Source of the DNA: Elysia chlorotica
Taxonomy: Eukaryota > Mollusca > Gastropoda > Plakobranchidae
Direction of reading: 5' to 3'
DNA: 64,000 bases
Assembly: GCA_003991915.1 (NCBI GenBank)
Contig: RQTK01000426.1
Span: forward strand, 122,675-186,674
Each line of letters starts with the position of its first letter. Positions within the stretch are counted from its first letter, which is position 1. The notes below the pieces were generated by a model that had not been told where the DNA came from, did not search any database, and saw only the letters and a program-made list of their open reading frames with translations. Both the position numbers and the translations under genes were made by a program. This document shows positions 26,130-37,400 of this stretch, piece by piece.

Positions 26130-27480
26130 ATAATACAGTTTATTAATTATAGAGCGCCATATCGAATAAACTCAGCTAATGGCGCTTTTTACACATTAAA
26201 ATCTCATTTAACAAGAATATGTGACACGGTGACATAGAACATACATGTCATAATATTACAAACAGAAAGATTCATTTGTGCAAGGAAGTGATTTGCAAAC
26301 CTAATTAAGCTAAGCGCTCGAACAAACGTGTTTAAAATAGTTTTAAACGTCGCCTCTGAGTCAGTGTCTCTCAATTGTTGTGATAGACTATTCTAAATGT
26401 TCCGTGAAGCTGCACTGAAAGCTCTCTCATCATATCTCTTAGTTCTATATCTTTTTACATTAAGCGAATGGATTTTGTGTGATGTGTGACTCTACTAGCA
26501 ACGAATGTAGATGCTCAAACAGAGCGGTTACATGGTCCCGCTTTCTTATTCCTGTTACCATTCTAGCAGCTCTATTTTGGCATCTATGCAACCTGTCCAG
26601 ACTCTCGTTAGATAAATTCAAAAAATATAAAGAGCTACAGTAGTCCAATCGTGGAGGAATGAAGGCTGAAGCCAGTTTCTTTCTTGATGTTTCGTCCAGA
26701 TAAAATTATTTTGTCATTGCGCTTATTCTCCGCATTTCAAAGATCAAACTACAGAGCTGACTTGTGTGTGGCTCCATTTTTAGATGATGATCTACAATCA
26801 CACCAAGATTTTTAGCTTGTTTTATAAACTTAACTACATCGTGTCCAACATTTATGTGTGTTATTACATAATCTTTCAGTTGATTTCTGACATCAAACAG
26901 TAAACACTCTGTTCAGCTATTCAGCTGAAGTTTGTTTGCAATCATCTAGTTTCCTACTTCCTTAATACAAATTTCAAATTTTCTTACAAGCCCTGGGAAA
27001 TCTGATGGTAAAACTGATTTAAAAAGCTGGGTATCGTCCGCATTCTAATGTTGCTCTAAATTATATGCGCTTATAGGCCTAATTATCATGAGGGGTTTTG
27101 TGTAGATTGTGAAAAGTAATCTCAACACAGAGCCCTGAAGAACACCAAATTTCAAGTCAAAACAAGCAGATGTTTTACCGTTAATAAAAACAGCCTGTGT
27201 GTGGTCAGTAAGATACGAGCCGAACCACTTCGGAACAGTTTTTGTGAAACCATAGGAGTAGCCTTCAACAGTTTGTCTAAAAGAATGTTGTGGTCGATTG
27301 TGTCAAAAGCTGCGCTTCTAGATCTAACAAAGCAAGAAATGAAACTTTCCTTCATCTGCAGCAATTAGAAGATCATCCTAACTATAATTATTTTCAACAA
27401 AGCTGTCTCAGGGTTATAATTTTTTCTATATGCAGACTGGATAGTATCGAAAAGGCAGTTTTCAGTCAAATGTCTTAACA
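26130..27480 (-). mobile_element. Degraded CR1/L2/Rex1-like LINE, reverse-transcriptase part only
   Basis: Read on the minus strand from 27480 down. Successive frames give FDTIQSAYRKNYNPETALLK, SAAFDTIDHNILLDKL, an ADDTQLFKSVLPSDFPGL block (the YADD catalytic box reads ADD here) and the C-terminal RLDYCSSLYFLNL then CQNRAARMVTGIRKRDHVTA. The endonuclease domain is absent. Several stops and frame changes show it is dead. It fills most of the space between FDXR exon 9 and PCBD. Confidence 0.85.
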
Positions 27481-27527
27481 CTTGTTTCTCTCTGTCTCTC
27501 TGTCTCGCTGTCTCTCTCTCTCTCTTG
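27481..27527 (+). repeat. (CT)n-rich low-complexity tract
   Basis: Repeated TCTC/TGTC motifs directly beside the upstream end of the LINE and about 90 nt before the PCBD TATA-like box. Confidence 0.8.
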
Positions 27528-27617
27528 TTAAATCCCCCAATGAAACTTGATTCTTGTACATGGTAAATAACGGCATACGGTTGTCAAAGGTCATTGGGGA
27601 TGTAAAAAGGTCGAAGC

Positions 27618-27625
27618 TATAAAAA
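27618..27625 (+). promoter_or_regulatory. TATA-like box for the PCBD gene
   Basis: TATAAAAA preceded by GGTCGAAGC. A start about 25-30 nt downstream would give a roughly 385-nt first exon ending at the donor after ATG 28031-28033. The following 350 nt are markedly GC- and CpG-richer than anything else nearby, like a promoter-proximal first exon. Predicted only from motif and context. Confidence 0.4.
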
Positions 27626-27931
27626 TGACCTTAAGTGAACCTGGCTGTCAGTCACTCAGTGTCAATATCAAGCCTAGGTCTAGGCCCTACTTGAGAGGCT
27701 GCGAAGTAAGATCTGGGGGTCTGTCCATTCACAACCGATTGAACCTTTTGATACCTAATCACAGCACATTGCCATGGGCGTCTGAAACAAGCAGTCAAGC
27801 ATAGACCTTGGCGCTCAGTCGCACAACACAGATCAAGAGCCCCCAAACGCGAAGCCGACCGAAGCGGCCCGGCCTCGAGATCGATAACGTCACGGGCACA
27901 CGGCCACACGCGACACATCAATTTGACCTCG

Positions 27932-30900
27932 ATGCTGACACCGGCTCTTCGATTGGGACCTCTGTGTAGAGCCCTCATCTGGCGCACGCTGTCTGACATC
28001 AATTCAACTCACTTTTCCACATCAACGAAAATGGTAAGCATTTACGATTGGGATTCAGAGGTCTAGATTCAAGTCTTTGGAGATTACATCTATTCTAAAA
28101 TCTAAACCAGATTCTAGAATGTTATATGATCTAGATCTAGAAATATAAAAAAGAACACACACACACACATTTTAATCCAGATTCTAGATCTAGAATCTAG
28201 AATTTTGACAGCCCACTAAGATCCATTGTTATTAGACCTAGATTTCTAGGTCTACAGATTGATCACTCTTATAAATACATTATTTGTTTAAACAAGGGGT
28301 AAAACAGGTAGGCCTACAATTGTATACAAAACAACAATCAGAATCATGTATTCATTAGTCTAGATACTAAAGTATAAAATCAATTTACTTAATTTTCGAA
28401 AGCTGCTTAAGTTGTTTTTTATCAGTAATTACAATAATCAAGATCTAGGGTCGTAGGTACAATATCGCAGCTGTTTGAAATCTAGCTTTCCTATTTGTTT
28501 GCATCCTAAGAGGTGTCGAAAGCTTAAACTGCGAGGTTGTAGCCTACATAGGCCCTTCTACAACAAGAGGATTATGAGGTCATCAATCAGATCTAAAGAA
28601 AATCTAATCATTTTAAAGTAATAGAATCTAGAATTAGATGTCTAGAGCCTAGTGAGGAGCCGTATACTATTAGACAATCTATATAAGCTCTTACCTAGTT
28701 TTATCTACTTTTACTCTGTGTTAATTGACATAACATATTTATCAATTGCCTAGTTTTATAGCTCCTCGGTTTCCAAGTATTGAGATCTGTAGGCCTACCT
28801 ATAAAAATCATGTAGGCTAGTCAATTTAACAATGATACACTTGGTTAGTTTTTCAACTTGTATGCTTGTATGTATACATTTATCAACTTAAATGGTGAAA
28901 GGACTTTATTTTATAAGCACATTTTATTTTGTTGTTTTTTTTATGTTCCTTGATGGGGCTTAAGCTGTACATTTTTATAATTATAGCCAATTTCTTCTTT
29001 GTGCTGTTGGTTATCTTTTTGTAAGCTGGGGACAGCGTTTAAAACAGTGAGTCCTTATCTTGGAAAGGGGATAATTGCTACCCATTTGCTGTTAAATGTT
29101 ATCCATATGTTGCATCTACAGGAGAATCCTTTACTTGTGTAGCATGTTCAGTTTTCAGTTTTAATCAGTTTCTGTTCATCCACAGGCAGCACCAGCAAAG
29201 AAAGCCAAGTTGACAGATGATGAAAGGGGCACATCTCTGGCTCCTCTTAAAGAATCTGGCTGGAGTATGGTGGACAGCAGAGATGCCATCTATAAAGAGT
29301 TCAAGTTTAAAGACTTCAATCAGGTATGTGTTATGATGTAACTGTAATGACCACCAGTTGTAATAGGTTCAAAGTTAACCTTACATACCATCTTCACTGT
29401 GCAATATAATCTATATAGTGCTGACGTTGGACGTGAAGCACTCTCATCACAGATATTAAATGATTGTGTGTACAAAATCAAAGGTTGTTATTGTTGTTTT
29501 TTTCAGTTGCACTTATACTGTAGTCCAAACTCTTTTAATGGGAGTAATTTTTCTTTATTTTCTAAGAAATTTGGTTTTTCAAGGTTGTTATTTTGTTTTG
29601 TTTTTTGCAGTTGCTTCTGCTTTTCTTCATGCTCAGGAACGACAGCCCCTTTTTCATTGGTTGTTTTGAGCTTTTTCAAAAGACATTCATTAAGCTAAAT
29701 GTATATATCCTTTTTTTTCTCTTGTAATTATAGAATTGAATGTAATGGTAATTTAAATATGAGAACTATATGATAGTGCAATGAAGGCTTTAAAGTTAAA
29801 TTCTACAGACATTCATCTGATGCCAGTTTTGGATAATTAGGAGGACCCTTTCTCATTCTAAATTTCACCCTTGAAGTTGAACTGTTTTTCCTTCAAATTG
29901 TATTACAAACTTTTAAGCTGTTTTATTTTTTTATTTTATTTTTTATAACTAATTTAGGCATTTGGCTTCATGACACGTGTGGCATTGAAAGCAGAAACAA
30001 TGGATCATCACCCAGAATGGTTCAATGTTTACAACAAAGTAAGTTTAATTTATGTGATATGCTTGCAAAACAGCATATAATTGTTTGAGATCCCCTATGC
30101 AGATTGCCTGTAGAAATTTGATGAAAATGATTTCTTTGGATTTTCATAATTACTTCTTATTTGATACTCATACTGTTGTAGTTGTAATCAGTCGTGAGAT
30201 GATCTTGCATGAAAAAAATCTTTAAGCAACCATTGGGTTACAAATTGTCAAAAAATGTTTTTAAAGAACATTATAGATAGTCTTGTGCGGCAAAAGTACT
30301 TAACTACTGAAATGGAAAATGATGTCATTCATAATAAATACAAGTGTAATTAATACAAGAAACTCAAATGTTTTTTCGGGTTCTTTATGTTGTTGTTTTG
30401 TCTATTAAAATCTGAAGAATTGCTTCATTACAACTTAATTTTCAGTAGCTTTAAATTGATAGCATAAAAATAATGATGTTTATTTGGAAATGTGAACTCG
30501 TCTGTTTATAAACCTTTAGGGCTACAAAAATATTGTTTTGTCTACAATACCACACTATCAATCATGGAAAGAGCTTTAAAACTCAACTTCACTAACCTGG
30601 TTTGTACCGATTTTCTGTAATCTAAAAAGTCGATGTAATACAATAGTAGAACATTGTTGTAGGAGGAGGATCAGAGGCAACATTCTTGTTTTCAGTTTTA
30701 TAGCAATGTGCCACTTGCATTTTGGCACAAGTCTCACTTTGGAATTGTATCGCCAGAGACCACAGATTTAGTGAGATGTTTCACAAAAAGAGCTCACAGT
30801 GATCATGAAGAGCTAGCATCTTGAATGTACGATCTATTGCAATTAAGGGCCCCTTTACATTAACAGTTAATTCATCAACAAAGTTTCAGTTGAACTGCCA

Positions 30901-31952
30901 GGCCTTCTATCTGGGTCATCGTTTGACTGACTGTTTGTCGATTAAAGAGGATCCGTTCACACTGTGAGTCCGTGGACCTCTGTTGCTGCTTTGCGCGAAA
31001 TTCAAAGGTCAACAAAATGGCTTACGCAAGCTCATGTACTTGGTTAATATAGCAATAAATTTCAGTACATTCTCTTCTTTATTCCACCCAGACATTGCAC
31101 CAATAGACCATGAGCTAGTCCTAGTATATAAACTACAAATGTTATAATAGGCATACTGGAAAAATAAAACGGCTCTGATTTTGGAGGAGCTAGGTCTAGA
31201 TTTAGATCTAGATCTAGATGTTTATAATGAAGTGGACCTGCTGAAACTTTCACAGAGTTTCCAAAATGCAGAGATGGGCCACGTGAGTAATGGCGAAAAA
31301 CAAAACAAAATACAAAAGTAATTCAAGCTTCATAGTTCGGCATTATTGGGCTCTTCTCGCTAGGGTTTTTACTAATTTTGAGTCGCTGATCATGAATATG
31401 TTTTATGATTTGAGTGCTAAAAAAATTTTTGTTGACTGAAAATTTAACTCTGCCTACAGCAGGATCAAAGGCGCCGCCCTGTCATCACCCAAGGTGACAC
31501 GTGCCACAGTCCACCGGCAAGAAAATATCTAGCGTCGCCAGATATCTGGCGCCTGGGCGGAGAACTTCTGGATATCGAAAGTGTTTCTCGTTTACACACG
31601 CAGTTTTATCAAGACGTTTTTGGGATTCCCACTTTTTCTTTGATATGGCTCATATTGTATATGAATGAACTGTTAATCTAAATGGGGCTTAAGGCGCTTG
31701 AACAATGTTCAGACTGAGTTTTTATCTAACTTTTAAAGAAGGAACCAACTGCCTTCACTACCTTGAGCCATATGCAAAACCTTTGCCGTGAAACCTCTTA
31801 CTATTTCACTCTCTGGTATCATTGTGATGATCTATAAAAAGTATAATTAATTTGTCCTCCAGGTTCAGGTCACTCTGAGCACTCATGATGCTGGCGGCCT
31901 CACCCAGAAAGATGTTACCTTGGCAACATTCATGGAGAAAGCAGCCAAGTAA
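27932..31952 (+). CDS. PCBD: Pterin-4a-carbinolamine dehydratase (PCBD/DCoH family), two possible starts
   Basis: Dehydrates 4a-hydroxytetrahydropterin in tetrahydrobiopterin recycling; family members also act as dimerisation cofactor of HNF1. Exons: 27932-28033, 29186-29323, 29958-30038, 31863-31952 (TAA). The core reads [20 protein letters not shown] then [13 protein letters not shown] and LSTHDAG, keeping the catalytic HH pair and the later His. The usual start would be ATG 28031, giving 103 residues as in PCBD1 (104). An in-frame ATG at 27932 adds 33 residues beginning [18 protein letters not shown], Arg-rich and amphipathic, like a mitochondrial presequence; human PCBD2 (130 residues) also carries one. 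Residues such as IYKEF, FNQAFGF and NKVQ agree better with PCBD2. Intron 3 holds a TIR element. Confidence 0.93.
28817..29113 (+). repeat. Dispersed duplicate, copy 1 (PCBD intron 1)
   Basis: About 295 nt beginning AGTCAATTTAACAATGATAC and running through TTCCTTGATGGGGCTTAAGC and GGAAAGGGGATAATTGCTAC. A near-identical copy lies at 35667-35958. There are no obvious terminal repeats, so it may be a segmental copy or part of a family not recognised here. Confidence 0.9.
29399..29440 (+). repeat. SINE tail fragment (PCBD intron 2)
   Basis: AATCTATATAGTGCTGACGT followed by TGGACGTGAAGC, the conserved 3' core of the window's SINE family. Confidence 0.5.
30847..31688. mobile_element. Non-autonomous DNA transposon (MITE) with TTAA target duplication
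   Basis: The element is 842 bp and is bounded on both sides by TTAA (30843-30846 and 31689-31692). Its ends are inverted repeats: left GGGCCCCTTTACATTAACAG, right (reverse complement) GCCCCATTTAGATTAACAG, both continuing with TT.ATTCAT. It has no transposase-length frame. TTAA duplication suggests piggyBac- or Kolobok-type mobilisation. It sits in PCBD intron 3. Confidence 0.75.
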
Positions 31953-34401
31953 ACAAGTCATTTACATGAGGAATGGTGTTATGGATTGATGGAGCTAATC
32001 ATCCCTTTTTTTGTTTGACTGAGATAATTTTTTATTGGTCAGCGATCTTATCCAGATGCATTTCTAGTCTACTTTATAGATTTTTTGTTTGTTTTTCATT
32101 TATGAAGTTCTTCTTTGATGTATTATTTTAAGTTATGTCTAATGCTGTTCATGTTATTTCTAAAACTTGAAATGTTATCATCTTAACAATGAATCAAACA
32201 TTTGCTGTTTAGACTAGACTTGTTTATTCATGTTCAGTACAGTAGACAATTGACTGAATCACTGTTGATGAAAATAGTGTAGGTATGTTCCTACTGATTC
32301 ACAGATCAGTCATTTATATTATAAATGCTCATGGGAATTCATTGTCAAGGAAGTCAATGTTTGTAATTTCATGTAGACATCAATTTTATATCTAGACTTG
32401 CTGTTTAGGCTTCTCATTTTTGTAAGTTGTTAAACATATTATGCACTTATACTTTTTGAGATTATTGACATAATTTACATTCCACTTTTAGTGGTAGTTT
32501 TTTGTTGTTTGTGTGTTGGGTTGTTTTTTTTTTTGGTGTTTTTTTGTTTTGTTTTTTGGTGTTGTTATTTGACAGGATTTTATTTTCCTCTTTGCATCCA
32601 TTAACAAGATTTTCTCTGTGGATGCAAAACCTATTTATTCTACATTTAGAACAATGCACTCCCCCTTTCCCTCATAGTAATTAATATTTGAATGGTTTGT
32701 AGTTAATGTGAGTTTGTTTTTTATCCCCGTTTCTTGACATAAATGCGATTTTCTTATTTTCTCAATTGTATTAATTATTTAAAAGCATAAGTTTGAAAAG
32801 TTCAAAGATGTTTATCATACAGCTTTTGTATGCAGTCCAAACTCTAATGTAATCAAAATAAACAATTTTTTTCGCAAGAATAATGAGATTGAGAATCCTC
32901 AAATACATGTACCATATTAACTGTCTGTTTTTTTGTTTTGATTCAGATTTTACTTTGACTGACCATTTTGGAACCACTTTACACTATAAAATGTCTCAAA
33001 ATAAAAGGAGATTATAATAACTTATTCAGTTATTGGTTGTGCTTATAAAACATTTTTATATGTACAAAATATGATCCAGTAGATTTACAATCCTATCATT
33101 TGAGTTTTGAAGTGGAAGCTTAATTACTCCAGATTTCTTTATACTGGACCAAGATCAGAGGATCATATCGCCCCAGTGCTAAGATTATGGTATATTAAGT
33201 GTAACTACATATATAAATAAAACTTATGCCAAAATGCAAGTGATAAATTGTTGTCACAGTGAAAATAATATTAATCTGACCCAACTTCCAGATTAAAATT
33301 CTTTATTTTTTATGAAATAGTGTCCAATTTGAAGCATAAAAGATAAAAGTTTTTACTCATTATTTAAAAGAAATAGCACAAAAATTACTGATGCATAAAT
33401 CGTAGCAGTGACGATTAGCCAACTCTAAAATTGATAAAAGATAATTGATTTGAATCACAAAGAATCTTTTGAATAATTACATGTATGTTTAAATTAATCC
33501 TGTCGTGTGCCATTTTACTTGAAAATCTCTTTGAAAAATCCAGTAAAGTGAAGGTTGAGAAAACAAGCATATTTATATTTATTTATGGCTATTTATTGGC
33601 ATGCAGTGTCCAAAACAAGGAGAGAGGGAGGAAGGGGGGCTTTCGTACGGCATGTTAATTAATGTTCAAACTCGCCCAAAATACTCAGAAGTCATTACAA
33701 TTTTCTTCAAAGTTTAATGATTCTGTATTTAAAATTTACATAATAGATGAACATGAAACATTTTCAAAACAAGAAATACATTCTCCATTCAAACTAAAAC
33801 TTTTGAGAAAATATTTTAATTATAAACAATGCAATGATTGAACGTTAAAAAAAAAATGTTAATGAAAGCAACAGTCAAGAAGTAGTTCAAAAGTGTTATA
33901 TGTGTGAACATTTTCACTGTTGTTAAATTCACATTTAATAGATTAAATTATGAAATAATAGTCATTTCCAATAAACGCATTATTTTTCAACTTGTCACTA
34001 TGTTGGTTACAAAGCTACGTTACTCTAGCTACTGTAGGAGTATGGCTGGAGCCTGGCAACTGTTATAAATTGTCACAACTGTTGGCATGTCATGTAAAGT
34101 ACATGTGATTAAATGTCGGACCTCCATTCCCAGGCTGATTTAGGGACCTGTAGCTATGTGCCTGTTCCTTATTGAAAAAAAAAAAAAAGCAGAATGGCAC
34201 AAATCAAACTTATCAGCTAATACCGGCTAAAGATCAGCATGCTAGTTCTCCTCGTTAAAAACTAGCAAAATGCTCTGTTGCTGATAAATACAATTAATTA
34301 AAATACAAGCCAACAAATTTTCTCATATAGGTTACCCCAAAGGATAAGAATTTGCAAATACATGTAAAGGTATAATTCTTGTGTGCTCAACACATGAAAG
34401 A
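31953..34401. other. PCBD 3' UTR and short intergenic stretch between convergent genes
   Basis: AT-rich, with no recognisable gene. PCBD (plus) and the PROSER3-like gene (minus) converge here, so both 3' UTRs lie in it. An AATAAA at about 33000-33005 is a possible PCBD polyadenylation signal. T- and G-rich runs near 32500-32570 and a purine tract near 33615-33640 are low complexity. Confidence 0.5.
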
Positions 34402-37400
34402 TCAGGAACCAGGGTCACTTGAATTCATTTCTTGAAGCCGCAGCTCAATTAACCTGTGAAAAATATGAAAAGTATGTCAAGTAAATGAGGATAAAACAAA
34501 TGACTTTTCTTGTTTTACAGAGTAAACAAAAATGTAACATCTAAAACTATATATCAAAATACTTACTGATGAAGCTGTTGATTTTGAAATTGTTTAACAA
34601 ATGTAGACCTGGATGTTTTCAGGCAATTGCCGGAATTCCGGCAGTCATAAAATTGGGGGAGGGGGAGAAAGAGAAAACAAAATCTCCTTATGTGCATAGC
34701 GCGAGCATCCAGGGACAATTTTCGACCTCTGCCGACTCAATTTCCGACACAGCAAGTGCCGGCAATGATTGCCGGAACTTCGATTAAAATGTGAATGCGA
34801 AAATAAACTACAACGACGTGATGGGTTGCAGTCTAGCAGTTTCCGTGTTATGTGAATAGTGACCAGCAAGACCAAGATCGTAAGGGATTCATGGAATTCG
34901 ATTCATGTTCAACTTGAATTGGATTATATATTATATATTCCCCGATTATTCGTAAAATTATGTGAAGACTAAGACAGATATTCAACTAGTTTCGTATACC
35001 TTTTTTATTTTCTAATGTGTTTTTTTAAATAATACTTTCACATTTTTGGTACTTTGTACATTGGAGTGTTGAGCAACCCTTACGAGCTCGACAAAAGTAC
35101 GATAATAGTAAACAATAGCAGCGGATTTGGTTTGGATTTTCTACTCATCTTGGTAACCACGAAGTGGTGTAAATCGAAGTTTGTGAAGATTCTGCAGTGA
35201 GTCGTGTTTAGATCTACATTATTAATTTGAATTGGGACAGATCATCGATATTCATATTTAGAACTCTAGATCTAGATCTACTTTACGCACTAGACTATCT
35301 GACAAGACTCAAATCTATAGAGAAATAAGAGACAAAAAGACATGCTAGAGAATCAAAGGGAGGGATGGATGGGGCATTTTATATGCAGGTGATATTATAA
35401 TCATGGTGAGTACACACATTTTTTTTCTTTCTAAAATGTCATCTCTTTGGATTTGAACATAATGAATCTTTTTTAATGGTAATCATAAGTCTACAGATAG
35501 GTCCATATGCTATATAGTAATATAACTAATAATATGCATTGGTGTAATTTCAGTAAAATGTGCATCCAGACCGGGGGTTTGCCTCATATGCTCCAAAAAA
35601 TAGATTCAGCTACGCCCTGGCCCATCTTCTTTTCACAATTTAGAACTTTCAGGCAATCTTGTGGAGGCTCAGTCAATTTAACAATGATACACTCGGTTAG
35701 TTTTTCAACTTGTATGCTTGTATGTATACATTTATCAACTTAAATGGTAAAAGTACTTTATTTTATAAGCACGTTTTATTTTTTATTTTTTTATGTTCCT
35801 TGATGGGGCTTAAGCTGTACATCTTTATAATTATAGCCAATTTCTTCTTTGTGCTGTTGGTTATCTTTTTGTATGCTGGGGACAGCATTTAAAACAGTGA
35901 GTCCTTATCTTGGAAAGGGGATAATTGCTACCCATTTGCTGTTATGTTATCCATATATTATTTTAACCTACAGGGATGTTCTCTATATTTGATGCAGTTT
36001 ATAAATTACATCGAGAGCAAGCTGAAATATTGTGGTACATATTAATACCCACATTCTTTTTCATTGAAATTTGTAAATCTAAGTGACAAGGATAAAGGGA
36101 ACATATTTGAAAAAAAAAAATCACCTTCACCTCACATATTCTGATTTAAGGTCACATATACATAGTATGTGTGTGTATATAATATGAAAAAGATTATATT
36201 TTTACAAATAAAAAATCAGATGACCCTTTCAAGATTTGTTGTGCCTGGACATAAAACTTCTAACAAACTAAGACTATTAAAAGATCATGAGTGTAAAAAC
36301 TTACTCTAACTTTTGAATATACTGTTCTCTCTGCTGCCTGAGAAGTTTCAACAAAGGATCGTCCTCAAACTCTTCATTTGACTGAACATCTTCATCTGAT
36401 ATATCTATAAAATGAAAACAAAGAGGATTAACATAGTCATTCACTTTTTAAATAATGGTAAACTCCTCCTTTAGTTCAATTTTTTTTAAAGAGGAAAAGG
36501 ATAAATGAATCATTATGTATTGTAAATTTTTGAAAATAATAAATAAAAAAGGAATTTCATAACATGAATATGATTTGATTCATTCTTGGTGAAACATTAT
36601 TTTTTTTTTATATGTTGTATAGGTAATTTTTCAGCCACAGTTATATTAGTGAAGGAAGAATCCTGACAATAAAAATTCTCATCTCTTGTATTTTGTGCAC
36701 ACAAAAAAACCTGAACATTTCTATAGTAGGGAACATAATTGTAGAACCAAAATGAGATCCTCATGTAGTTTCACAAACCTCACAAATTATAAGATGCTGT
36801 CACTTTTGTCATGGGTATTGACTTTACTATAGTTATTATTGAGAATGTTTGAACATTTAATACAGAATTACACAGAATTAAAGTATACTCTCTTCATACA
36901 ACAAACTAGATTATACAGTTTACATCGATATGAAAATAAAAAGGTAGAATTTCTACATAAAAGATCAATAATATTATAGATACTATAAAAATCATGATAT
37001 AAAATAAAAAAAAGTGAAAGATATCTCTAATTGCCTTTAATTTTGATTCTCATAAGTTTAATAGCTGCACCCATCTAACTCTAACTAATCAGACAAAATA
37101 TTAACATTTTCAGTCCTAGAAATAATAGCAAATGTAAAACTCACTGAAAAAGAAAAAAGACTTTAAACCCAAGCTCACCGAGTTTTTCTTCTAAAGGCAT
37201 GCTTTGCAAGGGAGTGCTTTGCAAAGAAGGTGATCCATTTCCGAGCTTGCCGAGTGGTGAAGGAGTTTTACTGGACGCTTCAACCGGGAGTGACCTCTGA
37301 GCAGGTACAGGAGAGGGTGGGAAAGCCGAGGCCCAGCTATCTACACTTGACAGCAGCAAAGATCCATCAAATACATGGTCCCTCACCGTCTAGATCAATA

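Noticed and set aside
27652-28002. 116-codon open frame on the minus strand within the GC-rich island before PCBD
   Set aside because: It is antisense to the predicted PCBD first exon, has no recognisable domain, and long frames arise easily in GC-rich islands.
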